A stretch of 64,000 nucleotides of DNA from an uncultured Faecalibacterium sp. (lineage in GTDB: Bacteria; Bacillota; Clostridia; Oscillospirales; Ruminococcaceae), in contig CAKTGQ010000012.1 in NCBI GenBank assembly GCA_934561555.1, positions 7,858-71,857 of the forward strand. Reading direction: 5' to 3'. A program made the position numbers and the translations under genes. Below, piece by piece: positions 48,880-56,776 of this stretch. How positions within the stretch are numbered: the first letter of the stretch is position 1; every line of letters begins with the position of its first letter. The notes beneath the pieces were generated by a model. The model was not told the DNA's origin, did no database searches, and saw nothing but the letters and a program-made list of their open reading frames with translations.

Positions 48880-49231
48880 CGCCCGCCGCTACTCCCTGAA
48901 GGGCTACTCCCCCACGGTGCAGAAGGTGATCAACCACATCAATTTAAACCTCTCGGAGCCGCACACCCTGAAAAGCCTTGCGGCGCTGTGCCACATCAGC
49001 CCGTCGTACCTGTCCTCCCTGTTCAAGCAGGAGACCGGCAGCACCCTGATCGACTATATCAACACCCAGCGGGTCAAGCGCGCCGCCCAGCAGCTGACCA
49101 CCACCGACCGCTCCATCTCGGAAGTAGCGGAGGAAATGGGCATTCTGGACGTAAACTACTTTGCCAAAATTTTTAAACGTACCTTCGGCATGACGCCTAC
49201 CCGCTACCGCCGGGAAAACCGGAAAAAGTAA
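48875..49231 (+). pseudogene. AraC-family regulator remnant (DNA-binding domain only)
   Basis: The frame beginning AYARRYSLKGYSPTVQKVINHI encodes a complete pair of AraC helix-turn-helix units: LKSLAALCHISPSYLSSLFKQ and ISEVAEEMGILDVNYFAKIFKRTFGMTPTRYR (given in part), ending in a basic tail. There is no sensor domain and no start codon with a ribosome site at the junction; the nearest ATG in frame (48788) lies inside the transporter. It looks like the 3' part of a regulator whose 5' part was lost with the end of the transporter. The GH2 gene starts 135 bp later. Confidence 0.8.
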
Positions 49232-49259
49232 AAAAATCTACGATTCCGGCACGAAAATG

Positions 49260-49291
49260 TTCTAGCAGTTCCAGCGTTTTCCATGCTAGAA
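49260..49291. promoter_or_regulatory. Candidate operator/promoter before the GH2 gene
   Basis: TTCTAGCA (49260-49267) and TGCTAGAA (49284-49291) are perfect 8-bp inverted repeats 16 bp apart. The right arm overlaps a TAGAAT -10 (49287-49292), with the left arm near the -35. A dimeric regulator could bind here. Confidence 0.55.
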
Positions 49292-49365
49292 TAGCATCAG
49301 TAAAAGAAGAACCCCAAGCCCTAAACGATAGAAACAAAACAAGAAATAAGACAGGAGAATTCATC

Positions 49366-51606
49366 ATGCGAGAGATCATTTCCCTGAATGAAAACTGGAC
49401 CCTGAGCTTCCCCAAGGGCGAGCGCGCCGCTGAGGCCGTCACCCTGCCCCACACCTGGAACGCCGTGGACGGCATGGACGGCAACGGCAGCTACCTGCGC
49501 ACCACCGGCGTGTACAGCCGCACCTTTAAAAAGCCCGAGCAGCCGCTGGCCGGCGGCCGCGTGTATGTGGAGGTGCTGGCAGCTGCTCTGGATGCCACCG
49601 TCAAGGTGAACGGCACCGTTGCCACCACCCACGAGGGCGGCTTCTCCATCTTCCGCGCCGACATCACCGGCCTGTGCCGTGACGGCGACAATGAGCTGAC
49701 CATCGAGGTCAGCAACGAGGACACCCCCTCCATGTACCCTGCCTCTGCGGACTTTACCTTCTACGGCGGTCTGTACCGCGGCGTAAACCTCATCAGCGTG
49801 CCCAACGCACACTTTGATCTGGACTACTACGGCGGCCCCGGCATCATGGTCACCCCTAAGCCCACCGCAGACGGCGGCGCCACCTTTGAGATCAAGAGCT
49901 TCGTCACCAACCCTGACGACAGCTTTACCGTGATGTACAGCATCGAGGACCCCTACGGATGCGAGGTGGCTTCCGCTGTGCGCCCCGCCGACAGCACCGC
50001 CGTCACCATCTATGTGCCGGACGCCGAGCTGTGGAGCATGGACGAGCCCAACCTCTACACCGTGGTGGCACGCTTGCAGCGCAACAACGAGGCCTTTGAC
50101 GAGATCTACGCCAACGTGGGTATGCGCAGCTACACCGTCACCCCGGACGGCGGCTTCTCCATCAACGGCGAGGCTACCCCGCTGCGCGGTGTCTCCCGCC
50201 ATCAGGATAAGCTGTACAAGGGCAACGCCCTGACCGTGGAGGACCACTATCAGGACGCACAGATCATCAAGGAGCTGGGTGCCAACACCATCCGTCTGGC
50301 ACACTACCAGCACAGTCAGGATTTCTACGACGCCTGCGATGAGCTGGGCTTTGCCGTCTGGGCAGAGATCCCCTTCATCAGCGTGTTCAAGTCCGGCAAG
50401 GACGCCCACGAGCACTGCCGCCGTGAGCTGACCGAGCTGATCGTGCAGAACTACAACCACCCCTCTATCCTGTTCTGGGGCATCTCCAATGAGATCCTGA
50501 TCGGCGGCATCAGTCAGGAGCTGGTGGACTGCCACCACGACCTGCAGAAGCTGTGCAAGGAGCTTGACCCCACCCGCCTGACCACCATCGCCCACGTTTC
50601 CACCACCCCCACCACCGGCCCCATGCACCGCATTACCGATGTGGAGAGCTACAATCACTACTTTGGCTGGTACGGCGGCAAGATCGAGCAGAACGGCCCG
50701 TGGCTGGACAAGTTCCACGCCGAAAATCCGGATATCTGCCTTGGCATCTCCGAGTACGGCTGCGAGGGCATTATCAACTGGCACAGCAACACCCCCCAGT
50801 GCAAGGACTACTCTGAGGAGTATCAGGCCCTGTACCACGAGTACATGGCACAGGCCTTTGAGGATCGCCCGTGGATCTGGGCTAGCCACGTCTGGAACAT
50901 GTTCGACTTCGGCTGCGCAGCCCGCAGCGAGGGCGGCGTAAAGGGCCGCAACAACAAGGGTCTGGTCACCATGGACCGCAAGACCCGCAAGGACAGCTTC
51001 TATGTCTATCAGGCTTACTGGGCAAAGGACCCCATGGTGCACATCGCAGGCCGCCGCCACGCACAGCGCGCCGGTGAGACTACCGAGGTGAAGGTGTACT
51101 CCAATCAGGACACTGTGACCCTGTACTGCAACGGCAAGGAAGTCGGCACCCAGACCGCACACCGCGTGTTCAAGTTTAACGTGGCACTGGACGAGGGCTT
51201 CAACGTGCTGATGGCTGTGGCCGACACCGTGAAGGACAGCATCACGCTGGAAAAGGTGGACACCGAGCCTGCCTGCTACACCCTGCCGGAGTTCAACGAG
51301 CGTCAGGAGGGCGTTGCCAACTGGTTCAAGCAGATGGGCAGCATGGACCTGAACGCCCCCATGGAGTTCCCCGAGGGCTATTACAGCATCAAGGACAGCC
51401 TGGAAGAGCTGGCTAAGAACGAGGAAGCCTTTGCCGTTGCCGCCAAGGCCGTGAAGCTGGCCAGCAACTTTGATATCAAGCCCGGCGAGGGGATGTGGGC
51501 CATGATGAAGAAGATGACCCCCGAGGCCATGGCAAGCATGGTCTCCACCATGCCGGACGGCTTCATTGAGAGCCTGAACGCCCAGCTCATCAAGATCAAG
51601 AAGTAA
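49366..51606 (+). CDS. Glycoside hydrolase family 2, probable beta-glucuronidase
   Basis: The 746-residue GH2 enzyme has an N-terminal jelly-roll (LPHTWNAVDGMDGNGSYLR-type), an Ig-like domain, a TIM barrel and an extra C-terminal region. The acid/base Glu376 is in FWGISNEIL and the nucleophile Glu463 in SEYGCEG. An NNKGL segment near residue 530 has the N-x-K spacing that contacts the carboxylate in glucuronidases, though beta-galactosidases can show NDKGL. No signal peptide, so cytoplasmic. The neighbouring uronide-type genes favour beta-glucuronidase. Its size and locus resemble the Firmicute enzymes distinct from E. coli UidA. Confidence 0.8.
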   Translation: MREIISLNENWTLSFPKGERAAEAVTLPHTWNAVDGMDGNGSYLRTTGVYSRTFKKPEQPLAGGRVYVEVLAAALDATVKVNGTVATTHEGGFSIFRADITGLCRDGDNELTIEVSNEDTPSMYPASADFTFYGGLYRGVNLISVPNAHFDLDYYGGPGIMVTPKPTADGGATFEIKSFVTNPDDSFTVMYSIEDPYGCEVASAVRPADSTAVTIYVPDAELWSMDEPNLYTVVARLQRNNEAFDEIYANVGMRSYTVTPDGGFSINGEATPLRGVSRHQDKLYKGNALTVEDHYQDAQIIKELGANTIRLAHYQHSQDFYDACDELGFAVWAEIPFISVFKSGKDAHEHCRRELTELIVQNYNHPSILFWGISNEILIGGISQELVDCHHDLQKLCKELDPTRLTTIAHVSTTPTTGPMHRITDVESYNHYFGWYGGKIEQNGPWLDKFHAENPDICLGISEYGCEGIINWHSNTPQCKDYSEEYQALYHEYMAQAFEDRPWIWASHVWNMFDFGCAARSEGGVKGRNNKGLVTMDRKTRKDSFYVYQAYWAKDPMVHIAGRRHAQRAGETTEVKVYSNQDTVTLYCNGKEVGTQTAHRVFKFNVALDEGFNVLMAVADTVKDSITLEKVDTEPACYTLPEFNERQEGVANWFKQMGSMDLNAPMEFPEGYYSIKDSLEELAKNEEAFAVAAKAVKLASNFDIKPGEGMWAMMKKMTPEAMASMVSTMPDGFIESLNAQLIKIKK

Positions 51607-51623
51607 TAGGCAAAAACATATAA

Positions 51624-51667
51624 AAGGGATACCGGAGCATCTGCGGATGCTCCGGTATCCCTTTTTG
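51624..51667 (+). terminator. Terminator of the GH2 gene (UGCG-loop hairpin)
   Basis: AAGGGATACCGGAGCATC/GATGCTCCGGTATCCCTT is a perfect 18-bp stem with a TGCG loop, followed by TTTG. It lacks the rest of the repeat seen in copies A-D. Confidence 0.85.
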
Positions 51668-51720
51668 TATCATGAGAACACAAAAAAGCAGGTTGAATTC
51701 TACGAATTCAACCTGCTTGG

Positions 51721-51797
<77 letters not shown>

Positions 51798-51913
51798 ATA
51801 TTTACTTTTCGCTCTTCAGCGGTTCTCGCTGACTGCTCAAGTATAATACCATAGGCCGGGCAGAATGTCAACCCTTTTCGAGAAAAAATTTTAGTATTCT
51901 CTTGCCGCGACTT

Positions 51914-52804
51914 TTAACGCACCGCTGTCCGGTGCTGTGCGCGGTATTCGGCGGGGGTAATACCGTACAGGCGGCGAAAAGTTTTCAGGAAGCTGCTGTA
52001 ATCCGGGAAGCCGCTCTCGGTGCAGGCGTTCAGAACGGAAACGCCCTCTTCCAGCGCCTTGCGGCAGTGCTGCATCCGCAGATAGGTCAGGTAGTTGTGG
52101 ATGCTCTCCATGGTGCACTCCTTGAATGCACGGGAAAGGTGCTCCCGGCTGGCGTAAAGTTCCTGCGCCAGCTGCACGGTGGTCAGGGTCGGGTCCTGAT
52201 AATGGGCCTGCAGGTAGGCCACCGCGCGCGCGACCAGCACACTGGTGCTGCTGGGTGCAGTGGTCTGTCCGCTGCCGGTGGCCTGCGTGATGAGCAGCAT
52301 CATCTCAGCGACCTGCGCCTCAAAAACGATATCCCGGATGGAGCCCGGCAACTCCAGACTTTGCGCCATGCGGATGAAAAGCCCCTTGAAATCCCACTTG
52401 CGGCAAGCTTCGCTGTCCAGCACGGTGAGCTGCTGCAGCCAGCCCGTGTTTTTCAGGTTCACGCGACGGCGGGTGGCCTGCCAGAGGACATCATCGATCT
52501 GGACGACCAAACGATCCGACTGGGCATCGTCAATATTGAAGTTGCCGGAGTGGTAGACCTGAGAGGGAAAGTAGACCAGCTCCCCCACATGGACCAGATA
52601 CACGCTGCCGTCCACCGAGTAACGCACCGTGCTGCCGCCGATGGGAAGCACCAGCTCGTGATACGGGTGGGAGTGCACCACAGACTGCTTGTTTTCCCGG
52701 TTCGTGTACCATGTGACCAGAAGCCGGGTGTCGCGCAGCCCCATCCGCGCCTGCGCTTCCGTAAGGACATTATCGATATAATGCGAGACCCGTTCCATGC
52801 CCAT
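51914..52804 (-). CDS. AraC-family transcriptional regulator (cupin sensor)
   Basis: The 296-residue regulator has an N-terminal cupin-like domain (HSHPYHELVLPIGG near residue 43; GELVYFPSQVYHSGNF near 73) and a C-terminal double helix-turn-helix (TTVQLAQELYASREHLSRAFKE; TESGFPDYSSFLKTFRRLYGITPAEYR, in part). AGGAGCGGCT precedes the ATG. It is divergent from the YcxB-like gene and TRAP transporter, which it may control. It is an intact regulator, unlike the remnant at 48875, so it could also act on the GH2 locus. Confidence 0.9.
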   Translation of the reverse strand: MGMERVSHYIDNVLTEAQARMGLRDTRLLVTWYTNRENKQSVVHSHPYHELVLPIGGSTVRYSVDGSVYLVHVGELVYFPSQVYHSGNFNIDDAQSDRLVVQIDDVLWQATRRRVNLKNTGWLQQLTVLDSEACRKWDFKGLFIRMAQSLELPGSIRDIVFEAQVAEMMLLITQATGSGQTTAPSSTSVLVARAVAYLQAHYQDPTLTTVQLAQELYASREHLSRAFKECTMESIHNYLTYLRMQHCRKALEEGVSVLNACTESGFPDYSSFLKTFRRLYGITPAEYRAQHRTAVR

Positions 52805-53053
52805 AGCCGCTCCTGCTCCTTGTTAAAAAAATCAGAATCGTGCCTTTACGTCGTTTTTTGTCCTAGTATATCAGTATATATCACATTTTGCAACATTTGA
52901 ATCACAAAATCTGCGGAAAACCAGCGGAATTTTTAGTATGATAAGGGTGCAAGGAGACGAGATTGACCAAATGCACAAAGCTATTTCAATATTTTTGTGC
53001 TAGTTAACAAACATGTCAGTCGCATTTCGTGACCGTCTGAAAGGAGTCCGTCC

Positions 53054-53629
53054 ATGCAGACCTCAAAGAATCATTTTGAAGCCAAGGTGGTCTTTAACGA
53101 TGAGACCATCCGCCGGATGTTCCGCACAGAGTTCTACACCTACGAGGGGCTGCGGCACCTGCTGTGGCTTGCAGCGGCCTTTGTGCTGGTGATGGCGGCG
53201 CTGTTCACCGCTATCCCTACCTTTATCAAGGTGCTCTGCCTGCTGGTGGGCTGTGCCATGTTCGCCATGCCGGACTTTTTGAGCCGGGTGGCGGCAGAGG
53301 GCGTCATCATGCAGCGGGGCGGCGCGGAAACCACCGTGAGCTGCCGGGTCAATGATGGCGGTGTGGACGTGGAAAACGGTGCCCACATCCCCTTTGCAAA
53401 GATCGACCGGCTGGTGGAGGATGATCAGTATTTCTACCTCTTCCAGAGCCGTCAGATGGCAGTGATGATCCCCAAGGGAAGCCTGCTGCCCGCAAACCCG
53501 GAGCGGTTTGCAAAGGTGCTTGCCAAGGAGACCGGCAAGGACTGGCAGCGCTCCAAGAGCTTGTGGGGGCTCAACCTGAAAGATCTGATCCAGATGGGAA
53601 AGGATCGCTTTCAGCGCAGCGCATCCTGA
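53054..53629 (+). CDS. YcxB-like membrane protein
   Basis: The 191-residue protein starts MQTSKNHFEAKVVFNDETIRR and has two adjacent membrane helices (LLWLAAAFVLVMAALFTAIPTF and FIKVLCLLVGCAMFAMPDFL, overlapping region residues 36-75). A soluble beta-rich domain follows (PFAKIDRLVEDDQYFYLFQS; VMIPKGSLLPANPERFAKVL). This order, and the phrase IPKGSL, are typical of YcxB-family proteins, whose function is unknown. It lies before the TRAP genes by 85 bp and may be co-transcribed with them. Confidence 0.75.
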   Translation: MQTSKNHFEAKVVFNDETIRRMFRTEFYTYEGLRHLLWLAAAFVLVMAALFTAIPTFIKVLCLLVGCAMFAMPDFLSRVAAEGVIMQRGGAETTVSCRVNDGGVDVENGAHIPFAKIDRLVEDDQYFYLFQSRQMAVMIPKGSLLPANPERFAKVLAKETGKDWQRSKSLWGLNLKDLIQMGKDRFQRSAS

Positions 53630-53714
53630 GCGCCGCACCGCTACGATGTTGTTTCACAGCCGGTTGGCTGTGATCGTGGGATACGATAAAACAAGATAAG
53701 GAAGGAAAAACACT

Positions 53715-54749
53715 ATGAAAATCACTCGCAGACAGTTCGTACAGGTCATGGCAGTTGCTGGTGCATCTGCCCTGCTCACCGCTTGCGGCGGTTCTTCTAA
53801 CAGCACTGCCGGTTCCGGCGCAGCTGCTGCCACCGGCGGCAGCTTCAACCTGAAGCTGGGCCACAATCTGGCCGAGGATCACGCTGTGCACATCCAGCTG
53901 ACCAGCTTTGCAGAGCAGGTCAAGGAAAAGACCGGCGGCAGCATCAACATCCAGATCATCCCCAACGGCACGCTGGGCAGCGAGGCTGACATGATCTCCC
54001 AGATCCAGGCAGGCGCACTGGATATGGCAAAGGTCTCCGCTTCCACGCTGGGCAACTTCAGCGAGAAGTACAACGCTTTCTCCGTGCCTTATGTGTTCGA
54101 CGATCAGGCACACTATTACAGCTACATGGACAGCGACTCCGCAAAGGCTGTCTTTGAGTCCACCGACGATCAGGGCTTCCGCGGCCTGACCTGGCTGGAT
54201 TCCGGCGCACGTTCCTTCTACACCAAGGCTACCGCCATCCGCACCCCGGCTGACCTGAAGGGTCTGAAGATCCGCACCATGGACAGCCAGATGGCCATCG
54301 ACATGATGAACTGTCTGGGCGGCTCCGCTACCGTTATGGGTTACAGCGATATCTACACCGGTATGCAGCAGGGCGTCATCGACGGTGCCGAGAACAATGT
54401 CACCGCACTGCGCGACCACGGCGACGTGACCAAGTACTACTGCTTCGACGAGCACACCCGCATCCCCGATATGGTGGTCATCGCTTCCAGCGTATGGAAC
54501 AAGTTCTCCGACGAGCAGAAGTCCATCGTGGCTGAGTGCGCTAAGACCGCTACCGAGGAGTACAAGGATGCTTGGAAGAAGTTCGAGGACGAGGTTCTGG
54601 ACAAGGCTGTGAACCAGAACGGTGTCGAACTGGTCAAGGATGTGGATATCGCCGCATTCCAGGCCGCTGTGCAGCCCATCTATGAGAACCTCAAGACCTC
54701 CAACCCCACTACCTACGCGGTCGTGGAAGAGATCCGCGCAATGGCTTAA
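53715..54749 (+). CDS. dctP: TRAP transporter substrate-binding protein (DctP family)
   Basis: This extracytoplasmic receptor of a tripartite ATP-independent transporter has the start MKITRRQFVQVMAV with a twin Arg, a hydrophobic core and lipobox LLTAC, implying a lipoprotein, possibly Tat-exported. The DctP fold follows: LKLGHNLAEDHAVH, GGSINIQIIPNGTLGSEADMI (in part), the Arg-containing substrate clamp LKGLKIRTMDSQM (near residue 180) and TGMQQGVIDGAENN (near 220). The ligand of this family is usually a carboxylate bound through that Arg; a uronate or other sugar acid would fit the neighbours but is inference. Confidence 0.93.
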   Translation: MKITRRQFVQVMAVAGASALLTACGGSSNSTAGSGAAAATGGSFNLKLGHNLAEDHAVHIQLTSFAEQVKEKTGGSINIQIIPNGTLGSEADMISQIQAGALDMAKVSASTLGNFSEKYNAFSVPYVFDDQAHYYSYMDSDSAKAVFESTDDQGFRGLTWLDSGARSFYTKATAIRTPADLKGLKIRTMDSQMAIDMMNCLGGSATVMGYSDIYTGMQQGVIDGAENNVTALRDHGDVTKYYCFDEHTRIPDMVVIASSVWNKFSDEQKSIVAECAKTATEEYKDAWKKFEDEVLDKAVNQNGVELVKDVDIAAFQAAVQPIYENLKTSNPTTYAVVEEIRAMA

Positions 54750-54850
54750 ACTCTGACCCATTGCTTTCCATTCTTACCTCCCATGCTGCGGGCGGCGCAC
54801 GGTGCTGCCCGCAGCTGCGTGGGAGGGAATGAGTTCAAGGAGATGATCTT

Positions 54851-55339
54851 GTGAAAAAACTGGATAAAATTCTGGATAATGTCATGCGCTTCCTGATGGC
54901 AGTGGCAATGTTCGCCCTGCTGGCAGGCGGCACTTGGCAGATCTTTACCCGCTGGATCCTGCGCAACCCCTCCACTGTAACGGACGAGTTTCTGCGCTAC
55001 GTTCTGATCTGGGCTTCCATGATCGGTTCCGCCTATTGCTTCTACAAGGATAAGCATCTGGCACTGGATCTGGTCAAGGGTCGCGCAAAGGGTGCGTTCA
55101 ACGTCGTGCTCAGCGTGTTCATCGAGGCCGCCATCGTGTTCTTTGTGGGCTACGTCTTTGTTTACGGCGGCTGGAAGCTGACTGCAAACGCCACCAACGT
55201 TTCCTCGGTCATGCGCATCCCCTTCAAGTTCCTGTATTCCATCCTGCCGATCTCCGGCGTGTTCATCATTCTTGCCCGCGTGCTGAAGTATGTTCAGCTC
55301 TTCGCGGAGCGTAAGGAAAAGAAAGGAGAAAACGCATAA
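54851..55339 (+). CDS. dctQ: TRAP transporter small membrane subunit (DctQ)
   Basis: The 162-residue protein starts at GTG (54851) after AAGGAG, and has four membrane helices: FLMAVAMFALLAGG, YVLIWASMIGSAYCF (as LRYVLIW), VFIEAAIVFFVGYVFV and LYSILPISGVFIILARV. The conserved WQIFTRWIL near residue 30 is typical of DctQ. Its stop overlaps the dctM start (TAATG). Such small subunits form a complex with the large subunit and are essential for transport. Confidence 0.92.
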   Translation: MKKLDKILDNVMRFLMAVAMFALLAGGTWQIFTRWILRNPSTVTDEFLRYVLIWASMIGSAYCFYKDKHLALDLVKGRAKGAFNVVLSVFIEAAIVFFVGYVFVYGGWKLTANATNVSSVMRIPFKFLYSILPISGVFIILARVLKYVQLFAERKEKKGENA

Positions 55340-56658
55340 TGGTTGCACAGGCTACGTTACTGCTGTTCGGTTCCTTCTTTGTCATGCTGCTGGCCGGTGT
55401 GCCTATCTCGGCAGGCATCGGCATTGCATCCATCTTCACGGCACTGTTCAGCATGGACCCCGCAATTTTTGCCCTGACCGCCGCACAGCGCTGCTTCTCG
55501 GGCATTGACTCCTTCTCTCTGCTGGCGCTGCCCTTCTTCTCTCTGGGCGGCAACATCATGAACAAGGGCGGCATTGCAAAGCGCCTTGTCCGTCTGGCAC
55601 GTCTGGCTGTGGGCAAGATGCCCGGCTATCTGGCTGCTACCAACGTTCTGGCTAATATGTTCTTCGGCGCCGTTTCCGGCTCCTCCGTGGCAGCTACTTC
55701 TGCCATGGGCTCCATCATGGCTCCGCTGGAGCTGGATGAGGGCTACGACCCCAACTACTCCGCAGCCGTCAACATCTGCTCTGCCCCCACCGGCATCCTG
55801 ATCCCCCCGTCCGGCCCGCTGATCCTTTACTCCATCACCGCCGGCGGCGTTTCTGTGGCTGCTCTGTTCATGGGCGGCTACCTGCCCGGCATCCTGATGG
55901 GTCTGTGCGTGGCTGGTCTGGCTGTGTTCATCGCCGTCAAGAAAGGCTATAAGTCCTCCGACGTCAAGGACCCCGACCCCGCCGTCAAGATCATCATTGA
56001 TGCAGTGCCCTCTCTGCTGGCCGTCATCATCGTCATGGGCGGCATTCTGGCAGGCTTCTTCACCGCCACCGAGGCCGGTGTCGTGCTTTGCCTGTACTGC
56101 GGTCTGCTGTCCATCCTGTACAAGGAGATGACCTTCAAGAGCTTCTACAATCTGCTGGCAGACACCATGGAGAGCAGCGCTACCATCCTGTTCCTGATCG
56201 CCGCTTCCTCCATCATGTCCTACGTCATGAGCTACTCCGGCATCCCTGCCGCCATCAGCAACGCGCTGATGAGCATTTCCAGCAACCGCTACGTCATCCT
56301 GCTGGTCATGAACGTGTTCCTGCTGGTCATGGGTATGTTCCTGGATCTGACCCCGGCTGTCCTGATCTTCACCCCCATCTTCCTGCCCATCACCCGCAGC
56401 ATCGGCATGAGCGATGTGCAGTTCGGCATCATGCTCATCATGAACCTGGGCATCGGCTCGGTCACCCCGCCGGTCGGTTCCTGCCTGTTCGTGGGCTGCG
56501 GTGTCGGCAAGGTCAAGATCGAAGGCGTTACCAAGTACATCGTGCCGCTGTTCGCTTCCATGGTCGTGGCACTGTTCCTTGTCACCTTCATCCCTGCCAT
56601 TTCGCTGTGCGTCCCGTACCTGTGCGGTCTGGTGCCCAGCCTTGGCTGGACGTTCTAA
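55339..56658 (+). CDS. dctM: TRAP transporter large membrane subunit (DctM)
   Basis: The 439-residue integral membrane protein has about 12 helices and the DctM motifs: SGSSVAATSAMGSIM near residue 115, ICSAPTGILIPPSGPLILY near 150, and MLIMNLGIGSVTPPVGSCLFVG near 375. It forms the sodium-coupled channel of the importer. It is the last TRAP gene; a terminator-like hairpin at 56693-56747 separates it from the GH31 genes. Confidence 0.95.
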   Translation: MVAQATLLLFGSFFVMLLAGVPISAGIGIASIFTALFSMDPAIFALTAAQRCFSGIDSFSLLALPFFSLGGNIMNKGGIAKRLVRLARLAVGKMPGYLAATNVLANMFFGAVSGSSVAATSAMGSIMAPLELDEGYDPNYSAAVNICSAPTGILIPPSGPLILYSITAGGVSVAALFMGGYLPGILMGLCVAGLAVFIAVKKGYKSSDVKDPDPAVKIIIDAVPSLLAVIIVMGGILAGFFTATEAGVVLCLYCGLLSILYKEMTFKSFYNLLADTMESSATILFLIAASSIMSYVMSYSGIPAAISNALMSISSNRYVILLVMNVFLLVMGMFLDLTPAVLIFTPIFLPITRSIGMSDVQFGIMLIMNLGIGSVTPPVGSCLFVGCGVGKVKIEGVTKYIVPLFASMVVALFLVTFIPAISLCVPYLCGLVPSLGWTF

Positions 56659-56679
56659 GCCCTGACTGTTCCGGGTAAA

Positions 56680-56747
56680 GCAACGAAAACGTTGCCCCCA
56701 TTTCTCTGAAGATATCCTGCATCTGAGGGGGAATGGGGGCATTTTTT
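56680..56747 (+). terminator. Palindrome and terminator between dctM and the GH31 genes
   Basis: GCAACG AAAA CGTTGC (56680-56695) is a small palindrome that could be an operator. It abuts a hairpin with TGCCCCCATT/AATGGGGGCA arms and T-run TTTTTT (56693-56747). This suggests partial transcriptional separation of GH31 genes from the TRAP genes. Confidence 0.6.
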
Positions 56748-56776
56748 ATCAAAATCAACTGAGAGGAATAAAAACT

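Noticed and set aside
47671..49176. Intact 501-residue transporter
   Set aside because: The frame is open but the last 100 residues have no membrane helices and are the wrong-frame reading of an AraC domain, so it is called broken.
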